From contig PKTR01000001.1 in NCBI GenBank assembly GCA_002869065.1, forward strand, positions 795,783-859,782: 64,000 nucleotides of DNA. Reading direction: 5' to 3'. The stretch's first letter is position 1. The number at the start of each line of letters is the position of its first letter. The notes beneath the pieces were generated by a model, which had not been told where the DNA came from, searched no databases, and saw only the letters and a program-made list of their open reading frames with translations. This DNA is from Hyphomicrobiales bacterium (GTDB taxonomy: Bacteria > Pseudomonadota > Alphaproteobacteria > Rhizobiales > Rhodobiaceae). Shown here one piece after another: positions 54,760 through 63,353 of this stretch. A program made the translations under genes and the position numbers.

Positions 54760-56660
54760 GTCGTTTCATCCGGCTGCATACCGGGGATCTCGCCCGTACC
54801 GGCCTCGGGGAAGCGCAGCGTGAAGGTCGTGCCCACGCCGACCTGGCTGTCGATTGAAATCTTGCCGCGATAGCGGGCGACCACGGCCTTGACGATTGTG
54901 AGACCAAGGCCTGTTCCCTGCTCCCGGTCGGCACGCTTGCTGAAGAACGGATCGAAAATATGCGCAAGCGTTTCCGCCGGGATGCCGACACCGGTATCGC
55001 CGATCGAAAGCTCGACGAACCCGTCCTCGACATCGCGGGCAATCGTGACCGTGCCGCCATCCGGCATCGCGTGGAACGCGTTCTGTACGAGATTGAGCAG
55101 GATCATACGCATCTCGCTCTCTGTCGCGAATATTCGGGCATCCTCGCTGCCAAGCCGCAGGTCGACATCGATCCCGCGCTGCTCGGCCTCATAACGCAAG
55201 AGTGACGTCGTATCGTCGATCACCTGCTTCAGCGAAACCAGTTGCAGATGCTTGCTCGGCGGCAGGCTCAACGACAACAGCCGGTTGGTGACCTCGATAC
55301 ATTTGGTGACTTCGCCGTCGACCAGCCGCAGATAGTCGACCGTTTTCTCGGAAAGGCCCGCGTCCTTTTCCGATTGCCGCAGCAGCGCCTGCAAACCAAG
55401 ACGAACCGAGGAAAGCGGATTGTAGACCTCGTGGGCGATACCGGTCGCGAGCTGGCCCAGTTCGGCAAGCCGCTGTTCCTGCGAGTAACGGACCTGCTGG
55501 CCCACATCGCGCATCGCCTCGACGATCAGCACCCGTTCGCGGCCATCGGCATCTCTGCGCACGATCCTGTCCGCCGTCGTCTCGACAATGATCTCCTTGC
55601 CGGACGCGTCGATGTGCCGATGCATGTATTTCAGCATCTCACCATCGCCGAGCGCGTGGAACGGGCATGTCTCAAGGGTCGGAATGCACGGCTCGTCACG
55701 CCCATGGGCCGCGTAGCAGGGCTGTCCGACCAGGTTTTCGACATCGCTGCGCTGCTGGCCGCGATAGGCGCTGTTGACCATCACGACGTTGTAGTCCTCG
55801 TCGATGACCCGAATGCCGTCGGGAATGGCGTCGATCATCGCCTGCAGAAAGCTCTCGCGTTCGCGGATCGCCTTGAGGCTGGATTCCAGCCGCGCCGCCA
55901 TTTCGTTGAAGCTGGCGCCGAGCTCCGCCAGTTCGTCCTTGCCGGCGATCGACACCCGCGTATCGAGATGTCCATCGGACAGGCTGCGGCTCGCATCGTA
56001 AAGACGCGAAATAGGCTGCACCACATCGGCGCGCAGCAACGCGGCCCCGGCCCCGCCGACCAGCAGGATCACGAACAACCCGGAAAAGCCGAGCACGGCA
56101 AAAGACGTCAGCGCCTGACGGCGGATACCGCTCGCCGCCTGATCGACCACCAGAACCCCGTTGACCGGATGTTCCGACGCGTCGCCATGGCACTCCTTGC
56201 ACGGCGCGCGGTTGGGCACCGGCACGATGCTACGCAGGATATCGCCGTCACCGGCCATCGAGATCATCCGCGTCGTCGGCGACAACGCGTTGGGCTCGCC
56301 AAGACAGTCGACGCAGTCCTCCTCGACCGCGGCCGTCAGCACCCGCCCGAGATCATGCTCGTGCGAGGCAAAGCGCACCTCCCGGTCGGGATTGACGATC
56401 ATCACCGAGACGATGTCCGGGCGTTCGCCAAGCCGGCGCACGATATCGCGAAGGCCCGGAAGGTCGCGCTTCAGCATCGCGTTTTCGAGCGACACCCGAA
56501 GCAGGCCGTTCACCTCCGACAGCACCTCTCCCTGGGTTCGCAGCATCTGCTGGCGGTAAAGAACAACGAGCAGAACCAGGAATAATATAGACACCCCGCC
56601 CAGCACGAGAGAGAGCCGGACGACCAGTTTGCGAGCCAGACTGGTGGCAACCCAAGCCAT
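54756..56660 (-). CDS. sensor histidine kinase with periplasmic c-heme motif and Cys-rich PAS
   Basis: 634 residues. TM at about 13-35, a periplasmic domain 40-185 with CVDC (116-119) and CKECH (154-158, a CxxCH heme c site), TM at about 186-206, HAMP about 205-260, a PAS domain from about 275 containing CYAAHGRDEPCIPTLETCPF, and a HisKA/HATPase module with IAHEVYNPLSS (phospho-His) and GTGLGLTI. Heme c attachment in the periplasm would sense redox state, gas ligands or a cytochrome partner. It is coupled to the sigma-54 regulator by an ATGA overlap. The gene lies 78 bp after the 168-residue protein in the same operon. Confidence 0.93.
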   Translation of the reverse strand: MAWVATSLARKLVVRLSLVLGGVSILFLVLLVVLYRQQMLRTQGEVLSEVNGLLRVSLENAMLKRDLPGLRDIVRRLGERPDIVSVMIVNPDREVRFASHEHDLGRVLTAAVEEDCVDCLGEPNALSPTTRMISMAGDGDILRSIVPVPNRAPCKECHGDASEHPVNGVLVVDQAASGIRRQALTSFAVLGFSGLFVILLVGGAGAALLRADVVQPISRLYDASRSLSDGHLDTRVSIAGKDELAELGASFNEMAARLESSLKAIRERESFLQAMIDAIPDGIRVIDEDYNVVMVNSAYRGQQRSDVENLVGQPCYAAHGRDEPCIPTLETCPFHALGDGEMLKYMHRHIDASGKEIIVETTADRIVRRDADGRERVLIVEAMRDVGQQVRYSQEQRLAELGQLATGIAHEVYNPLSSVRLGLQALLRQSEKDAGLSEKTVDYLRLVDGEVTKCIEVTNRLLSLSLPPSKHLQLVSLKQVIDDTTSLLRYEAEQRGIDVDLRLGSEDARIFATESEMRMILLNLVQNAFHAMPDGGTVTIARDVEDGFVELSIGDTGVGIPAETLAHIFDPFFSKRADREQGTGLGLTIVKAVVARYRGKISIDSQVGVGTTFTLRFPEAGTGEIPGMQPDETT

Positions 56661-56738
56661 GATGCGTGTCGATGTCCCGTTCCGTATTCCATGCTCCCGC
56701 CGTTTGGCCGAAGCGGCCGCGCGGCAGAAATCGTGTCG

Positions 56739-57245
56739 TTAGCTGTTCGCGCCCGAAAGCGGTTCCTTGTGGTCCGCGTAGAGCAGGCGCATGAGGAAGC
56801 TCTCCTCAGGAATTTCGTCGTCCGGCAGCACGGCGATACGCCCGGCCGATTCCGGCAACTCGCCGGAGAACACAACCACCGGCAAAACCACCATCGGCCC
56901 GCTGTCGATTTCGAGGAAACGCGCCAGCCAGGCCTTGCGTTCACACGCCGATTTTGAGGCGAGCAGCGCTTCCGCATTGTGGCAGAGGCCACCGCCCGCC
57001 TTCGCGAGTTCCGCGATTGCCTCGTCGAGCGCGGTCAGGGGCAGTTGTCCGGCATCGCGTCCATGGGACGCCATTACGCTCTTTCGGAAATCGAAGAACC
57101 GCACTCCAAGTGCGTTCGCGGTGATCGCGAAAAGGCTCGGCCTGTAGACCATGCCGGTGACAATGAAATGCCCCGAACGACCTTTTCGCTCCACCGTATC
57201 AATCAAATCGCGCAGCCAGGGCGCTTGTTCAGTTTCGCTCGTCAC
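56739..57245 (-). CDS. hypothetical protein of the molybdoenzyme locus
   Basis: 168 residues from a GTG at 57245, overlapping the polyferredoxin gene by 17 bp. It is soluble, mostly alpha/beta, with a hydrophobic strand PMVVLPVVVFSGELPES and an acidic C-terminal half (VLPDDEIPEESFL). Two Cys (CHNAEA and CERKA) are present, but no cofactor motif. I do not recognise it. Position between electron-transfer and sensor genes suggests a maturation or sensing role; this is inference only. Confidence 0.7.
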   Translation of the reverse strand: MTSETEQAPWLRDLIDTVERKGRSGHFIVTGMVYRPSLFAITANALGVRFFDFRKSVMASHGRDAGQLPLTALDEAIAELAKAGGGLCHNAEALLASKSACERKAWLARFLEIDSGPMVVLPVVVFSGELPESAGRIAVLPDDEIPEESFLMRLLYADHKEPLSGANS

Positions 57246-58299
57246 GGATCACCTGATGCAGCTTTGAATACGGATTGTTTACGGCACAGATCGGACACGT
57301 TTCACGCGGCGCGACGCCTTGCGAGCGAAGCCGCGTAAACGGCCGGCCACACGCCGGACAGTCCATCTCGACCAATTCAAGGCCGCTTTGCCGGCGGGGT
57401 ACCAATCCTTCTAGCACAACCGCCTGTTCGGCGCAGATATCAATGCACATGCGGCAACCGGTACAACGCGCCGCATCTACCGCGAGCATCGGGACGTTAC
57501 GCGACCGCACGAAGGCGAGCGCCCCGTGCGGGCAAATCCGCGCGCACGACCCGCAGGCCGTACAGCGCTCGACGTCGATGATGGGGTGAAACAGGAAGAG
57601 CGCACCGTCGCGATCGCACTCGAGCAGCATGAGCGGATCGGCATCCACCGAAGATATGTCGTCGAGCCGCTCCCGAGCCGCCTTGGCAAGCCCGGTGAAG
57701 AGGCCGCGTCGCGACAGGCCTTTCTCACTCAACCCCTCGCCGATTTCGGCACGCGCCCGCTCGAACCCCGCTTTGTCGACCGCACGCTTCTCGACCGTCG
57801 CACCACCGCGACTGGCCAGCAGCGCATTGGCCGCATACAGCGCGGCTTCGAAACGCTGCGACGAACGCCCCCGGTCACAGTTTTTGCAGTCGCCGCAAAA
57901 AACCGAGACTGAGGCAACGCCCATCCGCGCTAAGTCGAGGATGTCGCGCACGCCGAGCGAATGCACACAACGGCGAACGCCAGCACCGCCCGCCGGTGCG
58001 ACCTGATCGCAGGCAATGAGCGCACCGTCACGCCCGATGCGAGGCAGCGGCACGGTTTCCGCCTCCACGGCCCGCTGCGGACAGGCCGGCAGGCATAGGC
58101 CGCATCCATCGCAACGGCTCACATCGATACCGAGCCGCTCGTCGTCGATGATGATCGCATCATGCGGACAGGCATCCGCGCAGGCCCGGCACGACGCATC
58201 GCCGATCAGGGCATGAACGCACCGCTCGCCGTTTATATCCGGCGCGAAATCGACGTCGGATCCGCTTGCCGCGGTTGCATGGGCCGGTTCTGCCTGCAT
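57229..58299 (-). CDS. polyferredoxin (four [4Fe-4S] motifs plus Cys-pair ribbon)
   Basis: 356 residues from ATG 58299. The Cys clusters in order are CRACADACP, CDGCGLCLPACP, CGDCKNCD, CTACGSCARICP, CTGCRMCIDIC, and a terminal zinc-ribbon-like CPACGRPF ... CPICAVN. It is a multi-cluster iron-sulfur protein without membrane segments or signal peptide, so cytoplasmic. It is placed between the TorD-type chaperone (7 bp) and the 168-residue protein (overlap). It may supply electrons during maturation of the molybdoenzyme, or link it to the reduced quinone or NADH pool. NapF-like proteins are the nearest known analogue. Confidence 0.88.
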   Translation of the reverse strand: MQAEPAHATAASGSDVDFAPDINGERCVHALIGDASCRACADACPHDAIIIDDERLGIDVSRCDGCGLCLPACPQRAVEAETVPLPRIGRDGALIACDQVAPAGGAGVRRCVHSLGVRDILDLARMGVASVSVFCGDCKNCDRGRSSQRFEAALYAANALLASRGGATVEKRAVDKAGFERARAEIGEGLSEKGLSRRGLFTGLAKAARERLDDISSVDADPLMLLECDRDGALFLFHPIIDVERCTACGSCARICPHGALAFVRSRNVPMLAVDAARCTGCRMCIDICAEQAVVLEGLVPRRQSGLELVEMDCPACGRPFTRLRSQGVAPRETCPICAVNNPYSKLHQVIRDERN

Positions 58300-58306
58300 G
58301 AGACGA

Positions 58307-59068
58307 TTACCACGTGGGGCCAGTGCCCGGCACGAACCGCGATCCGTCACGCGCCTCGTCGGGTTCTTGCTGCGGCGCGATCTTTTCCGCGATCTCCGTG
58401 TCCCGCCGCGCCTCACCGGTAGCCGCCACGAGCAAATCCCGCAGTTCATCGAGGTAGCACGCCGTCGCAAGCGCCAGACCGGCGTAGTAGGCCTGCTCGG
58501 CCCGCTCCGTCACCCGCCGCGCAAAGGCCTGAATCCATTGCAGGATATGCGCGTCCATGAAGCGGCCTGCATCGATCAGCGCATAGGGCCGATCTTCCTG
58601 CGCGATGACATGGGCGAGAAATGCCAGCTGCAGCACCAGATGGTCGTCGGATCTGGTCCGCCAGTTTTCGACCTCGAGCCCATAATGCGCGTACGCCTCG
58701 CGGATCTCGAACATCGGTTCCTGCATGACGAGGTTTTCCTCGGTCAGCCAGACCGACTCCGTCGCCGCGACCTTGTAGCGGTAGCCGAGATAGATACGCG
58801 CGAAATCAGCCGCCAGCTCATCGAGCGACACCTCATCGAGCGGCTCCGGAAGACCCGCAAGTGCCTCATCGAAAAACGCCAAAGCCTGCCCGGACTCCGG
58901 CTTCGTCAGCCGCAATCCGAGCCAGTCCTGGAACGGTGCCTGCCGCAACCGCGCCAGGGACTCCGAATCCGGCTCGCGGTCGTGCAGGACCGCGAGCGTT
59001 GTCAGATCCGTGGATATCGCTCGCCGCTCTTCCCGGCCGAGGCCGGCGGACGGCTCTGCTGTACTCAC
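58307..59068 (-). CDS. TorD/DmsD-type molybdoenzyme chaperone
   Basis: 253 residues, all-helical, from GTG 59068, overlapping the B-subunit gene by 4 bp (GTGA). The pattern LAADFARIYLGYRYKVAATESVWL and the acidic EPDSESL segment match the TorD/DmsD/NarJ redox-enzyme maturation family. These proteins bind the Tat signal of the partner molybdoenzyme and hold it until the cofactor is inserted. The neighbour catalytic subunit has a Tat signal, fitting this role. Slightly longer than the family usual of about 200-230. Confidence 0.88.
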   Translation of the reverse strand: MSTAEPSAGLGREERRAISTDLTTLAVLHDREPDSESLARLRQAPFQDWLGLRLTKPESGQALAFFDEALAGLPEPLDEVSLDELAADFARIYLGYRYKVAATESVWLTEENLVMQEPMFEIREAYAHYGLEVENWRTRSDDHLVLQLAFLAHVIAQEDRPYALIDAGRFMDAHILQWIQAFARRVTERAEQAYYAGLALATACYLDELRDLLVAATGEARRDTEIAEKIAPQQEPDEARDGSRFVPGTGPTW

Positions 59069-59724
59069 TCAACAGCTCCCTTCGAATGGGGAACGAACAC
59101 GATGGACGGATTGGTCAGATCCGGGTTCGCCATGTTGCGAACCTGCCGCACGACCTTGTCGTCGGGGCCAAGCGCCTTCGTTTCGTAGGTGCCATCCCGC
59201 AACTGGTCGATCGGACCGATGTCCAGCACGCGCATCATGCACGCCATCACGCAATACGGCTTGCGTCCGGCTTCGAGCTCGTCGATGCACATGTTGCACT
59301 TCTTGACCAGGCCGTCTTCCGGGTCGAACTGCGGCGCGCCGAACGGACAGGCCGCCTCGCACCGGCGGCAGCCGATGCACAGGGTCGAGTCGATATCGAC
59401 CACGCCATTGTCCTGCCGCTTGAAGATCGCCCCCGTCGGGCATGTCGGCAAACACGCCGGTTCGGCGCAATGGTTGCACGACATGTTGATCTTGTAGGCG
59501 AACACCTCCGGGAAGGTGCCGCCCTCGATATATTGCACGCGGCGGAAACGCGGTCCGGGCGGCAGCCCGTTCTTGTCCTTGCAGGCCATTTCGCAGGCCC
59601 GGCAGCCGATGCAATCGACGTTGTTGTGGATGAAGCCAAGCTGCATGTCGGGCACGACCGGAACATAGGTCTCCCTTTTGCGCTTCTTGATGGCTTCCTT
59701 GATCACCGCCTTGTCAGTCGCCAT
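59065..59724 (-). CDS. iron-sulfur (DmsB-type) electron-transfer subunit
   Basis: 219 residues with sixteen Cys in four [4Fe-4S] motifs: CIGCRACEMACK (near 36-47), CNHCAEPACLPTCP, CIGCRRCEAACPFGAP and CNMC with further Cys near 130-150. There is no signal sequence; it would be exported with the Tat-directed catalytic subunit as a complex. In DmsABC-like enzymes it carries electrons to the catalytic subunit from a membrane anchor. No DmsC-like anchor gene is present here, and a pentaheme cytochrome stands in the operon instead. Confidence 0.92.
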   Translation of the reverse strand: MATDKAVIKEAIKKRKRETYVPVVPDMQLGFIHNNVDCIGCRACEMACKDKNGLPPGPRFRRVQYIEGGTFPEVFAYKINMSCNHCAEPACLPTCPTGAIFKRQDNGVVDIDSTLCIGCRRCEAACPFGAPQFDPEDGLVKKCNMCIDELEAGRKPYCVMACMMRVLDIGPIDQLRDGTYETKALGPDDKVVRQVRNMANPDLTNPSIVFVPHSKGAVE

Positions 59725-59751
59725 GGGTACGGCTCCTTGTCTCGATACAGG

Positions 59752-62349
59752 TTACATATCGCGCCGGAAGACATGGCTGCGCGAGGTCGCCAGCTTGTCC
59801 CAACCGGGGCGGTGCTCAAGTTCACTCTTGCGGATGTCGCACAACACGGTGTTGTACGCGAAAGCACCCGCAGGGCTCGGATTGTCGTCGGTCAGGAAGT
59901 CCGGATTACCGGACCGGTCGACGCCATTTTCATCCACGTCCATCCACGCGCCTTCGTGCAGCACGACCACTCCGGGCATGCAGCGCTCCGTCACGTAGGC
60001 GGGCACCACGACGCGACCGCGATCGTTGAAGCATTCGACCATGTCGCCCGTCTGGATCCCGAGCTTCTTGGCATCGCTGGCGTTGATCGTGACTTCCTGT
60101 TCGTAGGTCTCACGCAGCCAGGGAATGTTGTTGAAGATCGAGTGCGTCCGCCAGCGCGGATGCGGGCTGATCATGTGGTACGGGAATTTCTCCCTCTTCG
60201 GATGATTGAGGGATTCCCACGGCTCGATCCACTTCGGGATATACGGGATGTGGTAGCCGTACTGGGTCTTGGTGAAGTCCTGCGTCTGGGCCAGAACCGT
60301 CGACAGGATCTCGATCTTGCCGGACGGCGTTCCCCACGGAACCCCTTGCGTCACATTGGCCTTGAAGGCGACATGCGGCTCTGGCAAGCGGAACTTGTAG
60401 ATGCCGTGCTGCTTGAACTCTTCCCAGCTCATGTCGACGTGCTGGTGTTCCTGCACCTTGTGCCACCAATCCGTCAGATAGGCCTCGTCGACATAGTCGT
60501 TGACGAAGAAGTAGTCCCGGTTGGCCTTCGGATTGTAACCCGGGCCAAAGCCGAGCCGATAGGCCAGCTCGGTAAACACCTGCATATCGGTCTTCGACTC
60601 GCCGAGCGGCTCGATCACCTTCGGACGGTGGATGTAGTAGTGCCCCTTGTACCAGGGCAGCGCCACGTCGTGCCGCTCGAAGTGCGTCGCGATCGGCAGC
60701 AGGTAGTCGGCCCAGATGCCGGTCGGCGTGATGGTCGAGTCCATGCACACCAGCAGGCTCTCGCTCTCGCCCTGCTCGTCCCACTTGCGGATCGCCTGGA
60801 TTTCCTTGTTGATGTTGGTGAGCTGGTTGAACCAGTCCGACCCCTGCCAGAAAATCCCGCGAATGTTCGGAACCACGCCGTCGTACTGATCGTTGCGCGG
60901 CCAAAGGCCCGCTTCCTCGCGCGAAACGTTCGGATAGTTGAGCACGATATGTGCCCACCGGTCCGACTTGATCGAGGCGTACCAGACATTGGAATACTGA
61001 TCGTACGGATAGGCGACGGCTTCAGAGTGGAACGCCTTGCCAACGCCCTCGGCACATCCGCCGAGCATGCCGATATTGCCGGTCATCGCCTGCAGCGCAG
61101 CCGCCATGCGATTGTACTGCTCGCCATAGGCATTGCGGCCCGGCGCCCACGACGCCTTCAGCGCCGCCGGCTTCGTCTTGACGTACATGTCGGCGAGCTT
61201 GATGATGTCTTCCGCCGACACACCGCAGATTTCGGCCGCCCATTCGGGCGTCTTCGGCGTCCCGTCATAGGTGCCGAGGATATAGTCCTTGAAGTTCTCG
61301 CCGCCCTGGGCCCAGCCCGGCATCGTGCCGGCATCCATGCCCTGGCAGAACTTGTTGATGAACTCCTGGTCCTGCAGGTTGTTGGCGAAGATGTAGTGGG
61401 CCATGCCCGCCATCATCGCCGCATCCGTGTTCGGCCGGATCGGAATCCACCACGCATCGTAGGTCGCCGCCGAGTCCGTGTACTGCGGATCGATCACCAC
61501 GAACTTGCAGCCGCGCTGCTTGGCAAGACGCATGTAGTAGAACGTGTTGCCGCCGTGGAACGTGTAGGCCGGGTTCCAGCCCCACATGATGATCAGCTTG
61601 GAATGGGCAAACGCGTCGTCCTCGTTGCCATCTTCGATGGTGCCGAAGGTGATGCGCGAGGAGAACGTCGTACCCTGATAGGACGGCACCGACCACGAGC
61701 TGGTGCGGCAGCCGAACATGCCGAGGAACCGGCCGAGCAGACCCTCGATCTGGTCGGACTTGTGCAGAACGCCGTAGGACGCGCCGGCATAGGACTGGTC
61801 GAGCAGCGCCTGCGGGCCATACTTGTTCTTCAGATAGACCATCTTTTCGGAGATCTCGGTCAGCGCCTGATCCCACGAAATACGCTTGAACTTGCCCTCG
61901 CCACGCTTGCCGACCCGTTTCATCGGGTAAAGCAACCGCTCGGCAGAATAGAGGCGGACGCGATAGGACCGGCCGCGCAGACAGGCGCGCAGCTGCGGCT
62001 CCTCTTCCGTGTCCTTGCCGAAGGCGCCGTCTTTCTGATAGCGCCCGTCATCGGTCGACAGGCGGACGATGACATCGCCCTTCTTGTGCGCGACCAGCGC
62101 ATGACGCGAGCCGCAGTTGTGCGCGCAGCTGGTGACGACCGTCTCCAGTTCGTCGTCGCGCGGATAGGGTTCGTAGGCGAAGGCAGCCGCTTCCCTGGCG
62201 CCGGCGATCGGCAACAGGCCACTGGTCAGTGCCGCCGAGCCCGTCTGCAGAAATGTGCGGCGATTGACGTTGAACACCGAGCTCAGGCCACCCGCAGGTT
62301 TCGATCCAGTCACGTCCCGCTCCCTTGAATCTGATGCGTTTCCGGGCAT
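59752..62349 (-). CDS. DMSO-reductase-family molybdopterin oxidoreductase, Tat-exported
   Basis: 865 residues from ATG 62349, 2 bp after the cytochrome gene. Twin-arginine signal NRRTFLQTG (29-37). The N-terminal cluster site reads C75-x3-C79-x3-H83 ... C123: the third usual Cys is His. YPMKRVGKRGEGKF and RACLRGRS match DmsA; a candidate Ser ligand to molybdenum is S223 in SWSVPSYQG. Mo-bisPGD cofactor with periplasmic location is expected. Substrate is unknown: S- or N-oxides, protein methionine sulfoxide, or oxyanions are all possible. Beside it lie an iron-sulfur subunit, a chaperone and a pentaheme cytochrome. Confidence 0.92.
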   Translation of the reverse strand: MPGNASDSRERDVTGSKPAGGLSSVFNVNRRTFLQTGSAALTSGLLPIAGAREAAAFAYEPYPRDDELETVVTSCAHNCGSRHALVAHKKGDVIVRLSTDDGRYQKDGAFGKDTEEEPQLRACLRGRSYRVRLYSAERLLYPMKRVGKRGEGKFKRISWDQALTEISEKMVYLKNKYGPQALLDQSYAGASYGVLHKSDQIEGLLGRFLGMFGCRTSSWSVPSYQGTTFSSRITFGTIEDGNEDDAFAHSKLIIMWGWNPAYTFHGGNTFYYMRLAKQRGCKFVVIDPQYTDSAATYDAWWIPIRPNTDAAMMAGMAHYIFANNLQDQEFINKFCQGMDAGTMPGWAQGGENFKDYILGTYDGTPKTPEWAAEICGVSAEDIIKLADMYVKTKPAALKASWAPGRNAYGEQYNRMAAALQAMTGNIGMLGGCAEGVGKAFHSEAVAYPYDQYSNVWYASIKSDRWAHIVLNYPNVSREEAGLWPRNDQYDGVVPNIRGIFWQGSDWFNQLTNINKEIQAIRKWDEQGESESLLVCMDSTITPTGIWADYLLPIATHFERHDVALPWYKGHYYIHRPKVIEPLGESKTDMQVFTELAYRLGFGPGYNPKANRDYFFVNDYVDEAYLTDWWHKVQEHQHVDMSWEEFKQHGIYKFRLPEPHVAFKANVTQGVPWGTPSGKIEILSTVLAQTQDFTKTQYGYHIPYIPKWIEPWESLNHPKREKFPYHMISPHPRWRTHSIFNNIPWLRETYEQEVTINASDAKKLGIQTGDMVECFNDRGRVVVPAYVTERCMPGVVVLHEGAWMDVDENGVDRSGNPDFLTDDNPSPAGAFAYNTVLCDIRKSELEHRPGWDKLATSRSHVFRRDM

Positions 62350-62351
62350 TT

Positions 62352-63248
62352 TCACTTCGCCTCCGTCTTGCGGAAGCGGGCCTCGGACTCGGTCGGACGA
62401 TCTTTTGCCCAATCCGGGATTTCTTCGTCCATGTCGGGCCAGGCGTGGCGCGGATACGGATAGGAGATACGATACCAGGCACGTCCACCGTGACAGCCGT
62501 AGCAGACGTCGGAGCCTTTCTTGGCCGCCTCTTCGATAGCTTCGGCGTTCAAGTAGGTCACCTGATGGCGGACCGTGCGAAACAATTCCTCGTGACAGGA
62601 CAGACAGCCATTCGGAGACTCTTCGTCCTCGAGGTCGGCACGGAATTCATGCCACGGGCCGGTGCCCATCAGCTCGTAGTCATACTGGCCATGGCAGCGC
62701 AGGCAGGTCGTTTCCGGATTGACCATCTTGCGCAGCGTGAAAGCCCCTGCTTCGGCGCCCGCAACATGCGGCCCGGGCGACTCTTCGCGCGGATCGTTGC
62801 CCTGATGGCAGAACGTGCACGACAGGTTCATCACCTGCTTCGCGAAAGGCGATGTCAGGTGGCGCTGATGGAAGGTCATCTGGTCGCCCGAATAGGTGTC
62901 GAGCGTCTGATACCAGGCCAGCGTTTCCGACGCCTTGACGCCGGCGGGCGACGCCTCTTGCGGCGTGCGCTCGAGAATTTCCTTGTGACAAGCGAGGCAG
63001 TCCTCGTCGGTCGCTTTATCGATCGCCGGCTTGAAATGGATCGGATCCCAGCGCGCGCTGTCATAGCTCTTCGCCGGAGACGTTTCCGCCGGTGCCGCCT
63101 TCGCCGTATCCGCGGCGGCAACCACGATCGGCTTCTGCGCCGCGCCGGCATCGGAACCGGCCCACACCGCGCTACCCGCCGACGCCAATGCCAAGATCGC
63201 GCCAGCCGTACCGGCCGCGGCAATAGAAAGAAGTGTCGTGCGCCTCAT
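62352..63248 (-). CDS. periplasmic pentaheme cytochrome c
   Basis: 298 residues with a Sec signal (about 1-30). Five CxxCH motifs: CLACH (84-88), CTFCH (144-148), CLRCH (182-186), CLSCH (215-219) and CYGCH (249-253), with several extra His as likely second axial ligands. There is no second membrane segment, so unlike NapC/NirT it is probably soluble or anchored only by an uncleaved signal. It lies 2 bp upstream of the molybdoenzyme gene and 105 bp downstream of the Met-repeat gene. It would deliver electrons from the quinol pool or a membrane cytochrome to the molybdoenzyme. Confidence 0.92.
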   Translation of the reverse strand: MRRTTLLSIAAAGTAGAILALASAGSAVWAGSDAGAAQKPIVVAAADTAKAAPAETSPAKSYDSARWDPIHFKPAIDKATDEDCLACHKEILERTPQEASPAGVKASETLAWYQTLDTYSGDQMTFHQRHLTSPFAKQVMNLSCTFCHQGNDPREESPGPHVAGAEAGAFTLRKMVNPETTCLRCHGQYDYELMGTGPWHEFRADLEDEESPNGCLSCHEELFRTVRHQVTYLNAEAIEEAAKKGSDVCYGCHGGRAWYRISYPYPRHAWPDMDEEIPDWAKDRPTESEARFRKTEAK

Positions 63249-63283
63249 GGCTCACCTGACCAATTGTTTTTTCCAGGAAAAAT

Positions 63284-63326
63284 GGCGTGGGGAAGGACGA
63301 ACCAGGGAATGTCACTCCCCCACGCC
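63284..63326 (-). terminator. hairpin between the repeat gene and the cytochrome gene
   Basis: On the minus strand GGCGTGGGG (63326-63318) pairs with CCCCACGCC (63292-63284) and is followed by ATTTTTCC. It lies after the Met-repeat stop and before the cytochrome start. Partial termination here would give more repeat-protein mRNA than enzyme mRNA. Confidence 0.65.
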
Positions 63327-63353
63327 GTTCGGTTCAGCACTCAGAAGAACGGG

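Noticed and set aside
58861..62328. 1155-codon open frame on the plus strand
   Set aside because: It lies antisense to the molybdoenzyme, FeS-subunit and chaperone genes, whose motifs are unambiguous; long antisense frames are expected in GC-rich DNA.
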